64,000 bases of DNA from NCBI GenBank assembly GCA_008534395.1, contig SHMQ01000012.1, positions 3,824 through 67,823 of the forward strand, given 5' to 3'. Made by a program: the position numbers and the translations under genes. Shown here piece by piece: positions 55,068 through 63,043 of the stretch (positions are counted from its first letter, which is position 1; the number at the start of each line of letters is the position of its first letter). This DNA comes from Candidatus Acidulodesulfobacterium acidiphilum. GTDB taxonomy: Bacteria; SZUA-79; Acidulodesulfobacterales; Acidulodesulfobacteraceae. The notes under the pieces were generated by a model. That model was not told the origin of the DNA and did not search any database. It saw only the letters and a list, made by a program, of their open reading frames with translations.

Positions 55068-55745
55068 TTACAATCCGTTGTTCGCCCTGCTTATCGCTTC
55101 CGCCATGTCCTTATTGCTGTATTTAAGATAGATTAGCGTATTCGATATGCTTGCGTGTCCCAAAAAGTTTTTCAACAACATTATATTCATTCCGCTATCA
55201 AGCAAATGAACGGCTCTCGTATGCCTTAAGGCGTGGGGATGGGCTTTGTCTAAATTGCTTTGACCTAATAATTTAACGACGTAAGATTTAAACATAAGGC
55301 TTATACCTTTTCTCGTGATAGCGGGTTTGCCTTGCCGTTGAGATAGAATAAAATCGTCGTCGGTAAGTTTAGCGGTAACCCTGTGATTTAAAATTAACGA
55401 CAATAATTTATCGGATATTTTTAAATAGCGGTAAATTTTATTTTTTTTCCGCTGTTTTAACGTCAATACTTTAACCCGTCCGTTGCCGGTGTCTATATCG
55501 CTAAATTTTAAGGTTCTTGCTTCTTCGATTCTTGCTCCGGTTTCGTATAACAAAAGAATAACGAGCTTATGGAAAGGGTTGTCTATGCCGTCCGTTAAAG
55601 TTTTAATCTGCGAAGCGGTAAAGAAAACGATATTGTCGTTTTCGTAATAATTATTAGTCTTTAAATCGGTTTCTATAAACTCAGTTTTTTTACCGTTCTT
55701 GGTGATAGGCGTTTCGGCATAGATTGCGATTTGATTATTGTCCAT
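55068..55745 (-). CDS. Second tyrosine recombinase, XerC/D-like, nearly catalytic-domain only
   Basis: A 225-residue recombinase lacking a full arm- and core-binding domain. All catalytic residues are present: Arg72 in ETGARIEEARTLKF, Lys97 in VLTLKQRKK, His171/Arg174 in HPHALRHTRAVH, His197 in NFLGHASI and Tyr206 in TLIYLKYS. It heads the five-gene minus-strand operon down to 52983. It could invert or resolve a segment in the island, or be an accessory recombinase. Its target site is not evident. Confidence 0.88.
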   Translation of the reverse strand: MDNNQIAIYAETPITKNGKKTEFIETDLKTNNYYENDNIVFFTASQIKTLTDGIDNPFHKLVILLLYETGARIEEARTLKFSDIDTGNGRVKVLTLKQRKKNKIYRYLKISDKLLSLILNHRVTAKLTDDDFILSQRQGKPAITRKGISLMFKSYVVKLLGQSNLDKAHPHALRHTRAVHLLDSGMNIMLLKNFLGHASISNTLIYLKYSNKDMAEAISRANNGL

Positions 55746-55995
55746 AAGATTAATATTTACCTATTTTCCTTAATTAATCATTTATTTTGTTCGTGATTAA
55801 AAATTACACAATTTGATTAAGCTAACGAAATTTTTAAAATATAGAATTTCGATTATCTGGGTCTTAGAAAAGTTATCCACAAAAATTGTTGAATAAATTT
55901 TAACTTCCTTAAATACTATTATAGGAATTTTTGAGCTAAAAATCAATATAAAAATAGTAAATTTTTATTATTTTTTTTGTTTAAAAAGGCGGGGT

Positions 55996-56029
55996 TACTT
56001 CCTAAAATATAGTAGGAAGTATTTTTTTT
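55996..56029 (+). terminator. Strong intrinsic terminator reading rightward, with no gene before it
   Basis: TACTTCCTA (55996-56004) and TAGGAAGTA (56013-56021) form a perfect nine-pair stem with an eight-base loop, followed by seven T. The 250 bases upstream (55746-55995) hold no open frame on this strand. It could end a small RNA, or attenuate the following membrane-protein gene. A TATAAT at 56051-56056 then offers a promoter for that gene. Confidence 0.75.
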
Positions 56030-56105
56030 AGCAAAACGATTAATTTAAGATATAATTATAGAATAAAATTATTAAAAAATTAAAAATTTATAAGGAGATA
56101 AATAT

Positions 56106-56468
56106 ATGACTATAAATAATAATCAAACCACGAACAACCAATCGTCATCGCAAACGGAAAACGTACAGTCAATATTTGCGGGATTGATAAAATATAGTCA
56201 TAAAATATCTTCTATAACTGCAGAAATATTGAAAATTATATCGATATTTTCAATTATTTTTATTGTATTAGGTTTTTTAGATATTTTATTTTATACTGAA
56301 AATCAGAAAATTCAATTGCCATTATCGAGACCATTTAAAATTTCGTGTCAGTCTGAATTATACAAAATTTATAGAAAGAGTATAAAATTAAAGAAAATTT
56401 TGTATTTTTTCTTTACCATTTTATTTATTTTAGCGGTATTTTTTATACATTATAGATATTTTGTATAA
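56106..56468 (+). CDS. Small two-helix membrane protein
   Basis: A 120-residue protein with an Asn/Gln/Thr-rich N-terminus (about 1-25) and two membrane helices (about 40-62 and 98-117) separated by a basic loop. A clear AAGGAG lies eight bases before the ATG. I do not recognise a family. It is the only + strand gene in the middle of the island and is convergent with the outer-membrane protein gene. Confidence 0.6.
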   Translation: MTINNNQTTNNQSSSQTENVQSIFAGLIKYSHKISSITAEILKIISIFSIIFIVLGFLDILFYTENQKIQLPLSRPFKISCQSELYKIYRKSIKLKKILYFFFTILFILAVFFIHYRYFV

Positions 56469-56528
56469 AAAATACGTTTGAAATTTATAAAACTGCAAAA
56501 AAGGCAAAGAGTATAAATTTTATACAAT

Positions 56529-57509
56529 CTAAAAACCTAATTTAATTCCAAAGCCTATAAACAATTGATTTGTTTGTGATTGAGGCTCATCTACTGTATA
56601 ATTTGTGTAACCAACTAAATTAGCAGGTGGATATGTATATTGTGGTATATTGTAATAAGTAATAGTATTTGATTTATTTACTTTTAGCTGTGAATAATTT
56701 AAACTAATGAAAGGCCCGATATTTATAGTTTTTGATTTATAAACTTGATAACCTATTTTAATGCCAAATAAAAAACCGCTTCTATTGCCAAGTTCAAAAT
56801 TTTGGCTTTCGTAATTGCCAAGTTCACCTATATAATTTCCTGAATTATTATATACTAAAGCTGTGGGGACCAATGCATTTGTATCCATTGAATTGTCTGT
56901 ACCGTGAGTATAATAACCCTCTCCTGCTAACCATAGCCTGTTTGTTATTAAGTAATAAGCTTTAATACCCAATAAATAACGGTTAAAATGATAATGCTCA
57001 ATATACTCTGTGTTACCAGCATTATCCAAAATATTTCTATTCCAGTCCATCCATTCAAAACCGGCATTAGGTATTATGGCTAATTTGTTATCATCGATTA
57101 TAAAAGCATAACCTACTCTAAAGCCATAATTAATATAGCCGATGTGGTCTGTGTTTTCAATTGGAATATTTGTAATCTGGGTGGCGCCAGTATATGTCGA
57201 ATTACCATAATAATCAGAGTAATTTAGTTCATACCATATTGGTATCTTTGAATTAGGTATTCCCTCCAAAGATAAATTAACTCCTGGGATAATGGCATCC
57301 TCATTGTCTAATGTAGAACCATTTGAATCATGCTCCGCATAATGCACATAGTCTTTATTAATTGTTATGTTAAAAGAATTTGTTAATTTAAAAATAGATT
57401 TTGACATATTTTTAGATGGATATCCGTATTTAGACACTCCATGCGCATAAACATTAACACAACCAAACATAAGCGTTGTGAAGATAATTAAAAATAAAAT
57501 CTTTTTCAT
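56529..57509 (-). CDS. Outer-membrane beta-barrel protein
   Basis: A 326-residue exported protein. A signal peptide (about 1-22, ending VYA) is followed by alternating hydrophobic and polar strands with many Tyr, Asn and Gly (GYINYGFRVGYAFIIDD, WLAGEGYYTHGTD, GFLFGIKIGYQVY), and the C-terminus is the BAM-type IGFGIKLGF. A barrel of about 12 strands is likely. Good ribosome site (GGAGGAG). Its neighbours are the island lipoprotein and a smaller barrel protein, forming a surface-exposed module. Substrate unknown. Confidence 0.8.
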   Translation of the reverse strand: MKKILFLIIFTTLMFGCVNVYAHGVSKYGYPSKNMSKSIFKLTNSFNITINKDYVHYAEHDSNGSTLDNEDAIIPGVNLSLEGIPNSKIPIWYELNYSDYYGNSTYTGATQITNIPIENTDHIGYINYGFRVGYAFIIDDNKLAIIPNAGFEWMDWNRNILDNAGNTEYIEHYHFNRYLLGIKAYYLITNRLWLAGEGYYTHGTDNSMDTNALVPTALVYNNSGNYIGELGNYESQNFELGNRSGFLFGIKIGYQVYKSKTINIGPFISLNYSQLKVNKSNTITYYNIPQYTYPPANLVGYTNYTVDEPQSQTNQLFIGFGIKLGF

Positions 57510-57552
57510 CTCTCCTCCAAAATATTAATCTTACATTAGTTTTTATCGATTT

Positions 57553-58675
57553 TTATTTTATGATAGCTTGAAGCCGTATACCTTTTAAAACGTATAAATT
57601 AACAGATTTGCCTTTAACATCCGCTTTACCTATTATAGTAATATCCTTTATAATTTGCGCTTGCTTTTCCGTATTCACGAGTCTCATTATAAACTTCATT
57701 TATAATAGGTTTTATATTTTCAGGCAGTGTGTCCCAATCTGAAATATTTGAGCTTTCGGTTTCAAAAATATTACCTCTGCATATTTTATAGTTTTCGATA
57801 TTTCGTTGATTATGTTTTGAATTGCCGTTTATTTTTCTTATAACGCTTATTATCCGACAGCCTGATAGGGTAGAAGTAACTGGCATGGCATTATATATGT
57901 ATTTTTCGTTTGAATAAATATATGGACTGCTAGTTTTATAAACATATAAGGCAAATTTCTTAAAATTAGGATCGTTATCAGCATAAATTGACAATAAACG
58001 ATTATTTTTGGAAGAATAAAAGATTATTTTATTAGGTATATAACTTTGTTTATTTTTATTGATTTGCTTTGCATATACTCTATCTTTATTATCTTTCTTT
58101 GTTATAAGCTTTTTAAGTTTTGATACAAAATTTCCGCAGACTTTCCTTAAAATTTTTTTGGGATTGGGTGAGACTAATTTTTGAGTGCTGGAGCCTTTTG
58201 CCATAATAGCATATTCTTTACCGTTAATTAATGCATCCGCTTCAAATCTGGCATTAAACGGTTCGCTTATAAAAAGTGCGGAAATAGGCATTAAAATTCC
58301 GACTGGATTAACTACCGCCCAAGTATAAGCTTTTCTATAATCGTGGATATAAATAATGTTAGGCTTTTCAGGTTTTTTATTTACAAACAAAGTCCCCGCA
58401 TTATTGATTATTTTATGAATTTCTATTCCTAAACATTTATAAATTTCAACTTCTTTTTTAGAAAGCGGAGTTCCTGTTAATAAGCTATATGAAAACTTAA
58501 TATTTTGCTTTTTTATAGCAATTTTGTATTTAACTTTACTGGAATTATTAGGTATAGAGGCGTTAGAGTATAACGGGGCATATGCACAACCGCTTATAGA
58601 AACAATAGCGGCGGATAAAAATAATAAAATCAATATCTTATTAGTTATGAAATCCATAAAATTAAAAGTTTTCAT
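57553..58675 (-). pseudogene. Lipoprotein with the shared C-terminal domain, frameshifted near its 3' end
   Basis: The uninterrupted frame (57626-58675) encodes 349 residues with a lipobox (VSISGC) and a unique N-terminal domain. The last 110 residues match the exported protein at 52983-53510: KKFALYVYKTSSPYIY, NAMPVTSTLSGCRIISVIRK, ENYKICRGNI, ASANYKGY. The frame then ends early (YYYNR). Removing one T near 57640 restores TIIGKADVKG, then VYVLNGIKLE-like sequence (LYVLKGIRLQAIIK) to a stop at 57553, matching the relative's tail. So this is one gene with a one-base insertion, either genuine or a sequence error. Confidence 0.75.
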
Positions 58676-58735
58676 AAATTTATTATTTTATCCGCCTGTT
58701 AATTTTTAAATATTTTAATAAATTATATCATTTTT

Positions 58736-59417
58736 TTAAATATTTCCAAAATAATAAGATATACCGACTAAGAAATCATAATTATTCATTGTAATATTTG
58801 GCGAATCAGGAAAAGATATTGACTGAGATACAGAATCAAATTCAAAATTTATACCTACATTTTTTAGTATTAAGTACTGAGCCCCCAATCCATAATAAAT
58901 TGACCCGCCGTTAGAAAAGGAAACATTATCATTAATTCCATCCAATTCAACAGAAGTATTATTAAGGTCATTGTGAACGGTTCCAATTCTTCCGTATAGC
59001 AAAAATCTTTTTGAAACTATAATTCCGGGCTCTAAATATGCTCCATAAGAAGAGCTAGCGTAAGAAATGCTTTCCGGTAAAGAAACTCCCTGATATGATA
59101 ATGTTCCATTTGCTGTAATTTTGCTATTATTCAAGTATATAATGCCGACACCCAATATTACGGGTATCTTGTTAAATTTGTAATTATATCCCGCATTCAA
59201 ACCAAAAGCAAAAGCTGTTTTAGCGCTTGAAAGACCGCTTGAGGAATATGGAGTTCCTGATACCAAAGAGGCATTAGCTCCGCTCATATTTGTATCAACT
59301 AAACCAATATTACCGCCGACATATAAACCTGAAAAATTTGAATTTTCACTAGCATAAGCCTTAGCGGTCATAAAAATAAAAGCAATAGCAATTACAAAAT
59401 AGATAATTTTTTTTCAT
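58736..59417 (-). pseudogene. Small outer-membrane barrel gene, out of frame at an A8 tract by its start codon
   Basis: The barrel frame (58736-59371) encodes 211 residues with opacity/OmpA-like strands (FSGLYVGGNIGLVDTN, FGLNAGYNYKF, FLVGISYYFGNI). A good ribosome site (AAAGGGAG) and ATG at 59417 lie just upstream but read out of frame into an 18-residue peptide. With seven rather than eight A after the ATG (59407-59414), they give the signal peptide MKKIIYFVIAIAFIFMTAKAYA joined to the barrel. The ATG at 59371 alone would lack a signal. This is phase variation, a mutation, or a homopolymer error. Confidence 0.8.
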
Positions 59418-59492
59418 TTTTTAGTGTCTCCCTTTTAATTAAAAATTTAATTTAAAATAAACAAGCTTAATTTATTGCATAGATTTTATATC

Positions 59493-59582
59493 TTTAACTT
59501 AAATATGTCAACAATCAATTTATGTTTAAGATTATAGTATTTTCTTTAAATTGTCTAAATAATAGTAAATATTTAAGTTAAA
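59493..59582. promoter_or_regulatory. Divergent control region with a 14-bp inverted repeat
   Basis: TTTAACTTAAATAT (59493-59506) recurs as its exact complement at 59569-59582, and related CTTAA/TTTAAG words lie between and beside them (59525-59530, 59582-59587). The two sites flank the region between the barrel gene and the XRE regulator gene. They are likely operators of that regulator, allowing control of itself and the surface genes. The assignment is inference from position and symmetry. Confidence 0.6.
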
Positions 59583-59605
59583 CTTAAAGCTAAAAAACTA
59601 AATTT

Positions 59606-59989
59606 ATGCCTAAACATAAAAATATCGAATTATTTAAGCACATAGGTTTTAAAATTAGAATAAAAAGGCGTGAGCTTAATCTTTCTCAGGAAAAATTAGC
59701 CGAGATGCTTAACGTTGCATACACGCAGGTTTATAATTATGAAACGGGCAGGTTTAAGATTCCATTGGATTATCTTCTTGAATTAGCTGATATTTTTAAC
59801 GTTGATTTAAATTATTTTTTATCTGATTTTAATTCAGGCAAAAAAGTAAAACTTGAAAATGAAAATTTAGATCTTAATAAAACAATAGGGATGGTTAAAG
59901 AAATTTATAATTTAAACGACGAAAATTTAATATACCTGCTAAAAAAAAGTGTAGAATCGATATATAACATAGTTAAGGCTAAAAATTAA
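59606..59989 (+). CDS. XRE-family transcriptional regulator
   Basis: A 127-residue DNA-binding protein. The Cro/CI-type helix-turn-helix covers about residues 10-68: IGFKIRIKRRELNLSQEKLAEMLNVAYTQVYNYETGRFKIPLDYLLELADIF. The C-terminal part (KLENENLDLNKTIGMVKEIYNL) is a short helical oligomerisation region with no peptidase domain. It is divergent from the surface genes, with symmetrical sites between, and is followed by ORF6N. It is probably the island's repressor. Confidence 0.9.
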   Translation: MPKHKNIELFKHIGFKIRIKRRELNLSQEKLAEMLNVAYTQVYNYETGRFKIPLDYLLELADIFNVDLNYFLSDFNSGKKVKLENENLDLNKTIGMVKEIYNLNDENLIYLLKKSVESIYNIVKAKN

Positions 59990-60055
59990 AACAGCTTAAA
60001 AATTAAAATAAATTAATTTTAACATTCCAATTTCAAAAATATTTTATAAATCATC

Positions 60056-60568
60056 ATGGAACGCGTTCCTATAGAAATCATAGAAAGTAAAATATATCTA
60101 ATAAGAAACCAGAGGGTTATGCTTGATAGCGATATTGCCGAACTTTACGGCGTTACTACCAAAAGATTTAACGAGCAGGTTAAAAGAAATATAGAACGTT
60201 TTCCTGAAGATTTTATGTTTAAACTGACTGATGAAGAATATAAAATCTTGAGGTCGCAATTTGCGACCTCAAATATTATTCATGGCGGCAGACGTTATAC
60301 TCCATACGTATTTACCGAACATGGCGCAATTATGGCGGCAACTATTCTTAACTCTTCAAAAGCCGTTGAAATGAGCATCTTTGTCGTAAGGGCGTTTGTA
60401 AAGTTAAGAGAGATTACGTCCAGCAACAAAGAACTTGCCCAAAAATTAAACGAACTTGAGAAGAAATATGAAAAACACGATAAAGATATAAAAGCTATAA
60501 TAGATGCTATAAGGCAGTTGATGACCCCTCCGGAAAAAACAAAAAGAAAAATAGGTTTTATAAAATAA
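60056..60568 (+). CDS. ORF6N-domain protein (phage-type)
   Basis: A 170-residue protein with an N-terminal ORF6N domain: IYLIRNQRVMLDSDIAELYGV, RFNEQVKRNIERFPEDFMFKL, LRSQFATSN, GGRRYTPYVFTEHGAIMAATIL. The C-terminal 60 residues form a coiled coil (ELAQKLNELEKKYEKHDKDI). ORF6N proteins are common on phages and islands and probably bind DNA; the exact function is unknown. It lies 66 bp after the XRE gene on the same strand. A 25-bp palindrome lies within its coding region. Confidence 0.9.
   Translation: MERVPIEIIESKIYLIRNQRVMLDSDIAELYGVTTKRFNEQVKRNIERFPEDFMFKLTDEEYKILRSQFATSNIIHGGRRYTPYVFTEHGAIMAATILNSSKAVEMSIFVVRAFVKLREITSSNKELAQKLNELEKKYEKHDKDIKAIIDAIRQLMTPPEKTKRKIGFIK
60248..60272. repeat. 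25-bp perfect palindrome inside the ORF6N gene
   Basis: TTGAGGTCGCAA (60248-60259), one central T, then the exact complement (60261-60272). It encodes the conserved LRSQFATS segment. Such a long dyad in coding sequence is unusual and could be an operator, a hairpin in the message, or a recombination site. Confidence 0.7.
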
Positions 60569-60638
60569 AAAATGTAGTTTAATTATTTGACATAAATAAG
60601 ACGGCAAGACTGCGGCAAGACAAAAATATATAGGATTT

Positions 60639-60827
60639 TCAAGGCTTGTCTAACCGTCTTATGCTGTCTTGCATATTTTTTAAATTTATAAATAAATTAT
60701 TTTTTAGATTTTTTAAAGCAAATTTAACTAAGTTGCCGATAAACCTGCCTATAAAAAATGAACCTATAAAAACTATAGCTAAAATAAGTATATCGTATAT
60801 GAAGATAAAATTAATATGATTAAACAT
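60639..60827 (-). CDS. Small single-helix membrane protein
   Basis: A 62-residue protein with a long N-terminal hydrophobic helix (about 5-35, IFIYDILILAIVFIGSFFIGRFIG) and a basic amphipathic tail. A good ribosome site (GGAGG) is about 12 bases before the ATG. No family is recognised. It is convergent with ORF6N at the right edge of the island. Confidence 0.5.
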   Translation of the reverse strand: MFNHINFIFIYDILILAIVFIGSFFIGRFIGNLVKFALKNLKNNLFINLKNMQDSIRRLDKP

Positions 60828-61046
60828 AAGCCCTTAACCTCCGCTTAATTATTTTTTATTTTTTTTAAAGCCTTTTTTAAAAAAATTTATAAAATTTTTA
60901 AAAAAAACTGTCACACGACTGTCACACAAAATATCCGAATGTATAGAATATATGGAAAATATCGCAATATATATAAAGCCGTCAAAGCGTTAATAAATCT
61001 ATAAGTGAAGGTAGAAAGCCCATCTCGTTAATTTTAATGTTTTTCT

Positions 61047-61094
61047 TTGACACGGTAGGGGTCGGCGGTTCGAGACCGCCCGTGCCTACCAGTA
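61047..61094 (+). repeat. attR: copy of the tRNA-Val 3' half
   Basis: This is an exact 48-base copy of 43475-43522, without the 5' half of the tRNA, so it cannot make a tRNA. It marks the right border of the island. Upstream sequence differs from the tRNA, as expected for the element side. Confidence 0.92.
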
Positions 61095-61471
61095 AAAACC
61101 GCAGTAAATATGGCATTTAAGCGATATACTAAATTGACATATTTTCTTGATTTAAATAAAATTTACGTAAATTTATCGAATTTTGGATACAAAAACGCAT
61201 ACAGTTTTTAGGTAAAATAATATGAAAATATACCAGCGCGGACATACAGGCTTACTGGTGCTAGTTTAGGCTTGACAATAAGCATTATCAATACTCCTAC
61301 TCCTGTAAAACCAAAGATAAAGAAGGTGTCCGAGAGATAGCTTAGGCTGTTCATTAGATATAGTCCGAAACAGATTTAATTTGCCGATTAAAAACAAAAA
61401 TCAGCGATTATTCGCAGAAACCTTTCAAGAGTATTTAAAGAGCCTTAATAATTCAAATGGGACTATAGCGA
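61095..61471. other. Gene-poor flank right of attR
   Basis: About 375 bases between attR and the antitoxin remnant. A GGTGTC word occurs at 61326-61331 without the rest of the repeat. Short open frames exist (for example TGASLGLTISIINTPTPVKP around 61260-61320), but none is recognised. The antitoxin remnant may continue to about 61401 in another frame (LFKYS, stop, KVSANNR). Confidence 0.4.
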
Positions 61472-61635
61472 TTAGATTTTTAAATCCTTTATCTTGGGTT
61501 CTTCAATAGGTTTTAAAAGTATATTGCTCCCGTCCTGAAGTATAATCAGTTTGGAATTCGGCTTTAAGTTTAGGGCTTTCCGATTTTATTCAGTATGACC
61601 ACCTGTCCTTTAACGGACAAGATTGTAGTTTCCAT
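61472..61635 (-). pseudogene. Frameshifted AbrB/MazE-type antitoxin
   Basis: From an ATG at 61635 with a GGAGG site, the frame gives METTILSVKGQVVILNKIGK, the swapped-hairpin AbrB antitoxin N-terminus, then runs into a stop. Adding one base restores ALNLKPNSKLIILQDGSN and ILLKPIEEPKIKDLKI to a stop at 61472. The 164-base length is one base short of a whole frame. No toxin gene is visible beside it. It is either decayed or affected by a sequence error in a short A run. Confidence 0.75.
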
Positions 61636-62068
61636 AATAATAAACCTCCAAAATAAGTAAGTATTTCTTACTTTTATTATAAAGGTAATTAATTAAAAAA
61701 ATAAGTTAGATTTTTGTAAAATTAAAAAATCTGGAAAAATCCGGAATTTAAAACCCGTCCGATAGGAATATAATAATAAATCCTTAAATGCTGATACATT
61801 AAAGAAGGTTCGCTTTGTCCGAACAAAGATACCACTTTAAAAGACCTCAGCAAAATCGGGAATGTTATAGAAACCGGTTAAGCTTTACCTGCGGTCAGTG
61901 CTCTCGCTGGTCGCATATTTCTTTTTTTCTACGCGGTCATATGATATACTTATATTATTAATTAATATTATATGATTGCTGGATTGAAAAATAGTAAGCT
62001 TTTTTATTTTATATTATAAAATTTTATTTTATCTTTACCGGATATAACCGGATGCCTTAAGGTTCTTT
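61636..62068. other. Gene-free gap before the cytochrome
   Basis: About 430 bases. The left end holds the antitoxin ribosome site and probable promoter, with a small TAAGTA/TACTTA-like dyad near 61657-61673. The rest is non-repetitive; short frames give no recognised protein. A TTAAGGTT sequence before 62069 may be the ribosome site of the cytochrome. Confidence 0.4.
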
Positions 62069-62539
62069 ATGAGTAGAAAATATTTTTACAACAAGAAACC
62101 GGCAATAGTTTCAATACTATTAATACTATTATTAGTTATTGCGGTGATTTATCTGATTGCGGGCATGATGACGGGCGGGGGATTTGTCGGCGGAGGCATG
62201 ATGGGAAACGGTATGATGGGCGGAGGATTTAGCGGCAGAAGCGGAGCGTATTACGGTTCAGGTCCAAAAGGATATAAATTATTTAGAGCCGACGGATGTA
62301 TCAGGTGTCATACAATTAACGGCTACGGCGGTACCATAGGGCCGGATCTTTCCCATATAGGTTCAAAAAGAAGTTTTTCGTGGATTGCTGCCCAGATAGC
62401 TTATCCGTCTGCGCATTTTAAACGCGGCTCCATGGTTACGATTAGCGGTAAAACTTATCCGGCAATAATGCCAAATTACGAACATATGCCCAAATCGCAG
62501 GTCATAACCATTTCAAAATATCTCGAATCGCTTAAATAA
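62069..62539 (+). CDS. Membrane-anchored monohaem cytochrome c
   Basis: A 156-residue electron carrier facing the periplasm. An uncleaved N-terminal helix (about 12-34) is followed by a Gly/Met-rich spacer (FVGGGMMGNGMMGGGFSG), then a class I cytochrome c domain with Cys77-x-x-Cys80-His81 in GCIRCHTINGYGG, GPDLSHIG, and a probable Met134 ligand in AIMPNYEHMP. The Met-rich linker could bind copper, but this is speculative. It has no oxidase or reductase neighbour, so its partner is unknown. Confidence 0.88.
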   Translation: MSRKYFYNKKPAIVSILLILLLVIAVIYLIAGMMTGGGFVGGGMMGNGMMGGGFSGRSGAYYGSGPKGYKLFRADGCIRCHTINGYGGTIGPDLSHIGSKRSFSWIAAQIAYPSAHFKRGSMVTISGKTYPAIMPNYEHMPKSQVITISKYLESLK

Positions 62540-63043
62540 TTAAAATTTATGTTCACGCTCAAAAAGTTATCACCTGACCGCCAGTTTTTAGAAGACAAAA
62601 TCGTTATCGTTAAGCTTATTATTTAAGCGATGGCTTAATATTAAGCCATAAGCTTACCTGATATCTTGAAATGCCTATATATCTTATTCTTTTTTCTTTG
62701 TTTCAATGTTAAAACTTTTTTTTCGTATTGAGTTTTCGACGTCCGAAAATTTTAGCTCCGTTATTTCAAGAACTTGACAAACTTTTTTTATATATTAAAA
62801 TACAGACCAGTCGGTATCTTAAATATTGAATTTAAAATTTCAATATTTTTGATTAATTGAAATTTATAAAAAATATGATAATGAAATTATTTTTTTATAA
62901 ATTTATATTTATATTAAAATTTATTTGGGTTAAAACCTCAATCCCCGCATAGTCATTCCTGTGAAAGTGGCAATTCAGATAAAAAATTTCTGACGGTGAG
63001 TTAAGGTATATTAAAAGTATGCTTATAGCTAACTAAAATTTTT
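62540..63043. promoter_or_regulatory. 504-bp regulatory gap: palindromes and a promoter with a TetR-type operator
   Basis: ATGGCTTAATATTAAGCCAT (62630-62649) is a perfect palindrome with outer arms TAAGCTT (62611-62617) and AAGCTTA (62650-62656). A promoter TTGACA (62774-62779) with TAAAAT (62796-62801) is overlapped by the dyad ATACAGAC-CA-GTCGGTAT (62800-62817, one mismatch), like TetR-family sites. A degenerate TCATTCCTGTGAAAG repeat occurs at about 62953-62967. No TetR gene is in the window. The remainder is AT-rich. Confidence 0.55.

Noticed and set aside
59371-59371. ATG at 59371 as the true start of the small barrel protein
   Set aside because: It would remove most of the signal peptide and has no ribosome site, while the ATG at 59417 has a strong one and gives a full signal after a one-base correction.
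61047-61094. Second tRNA-Val gene
   Set aside because: Only the 3' half (anticodon loop onward) is present; no D arm or 5' acceptor strand precedes it, so it is the attR copy.
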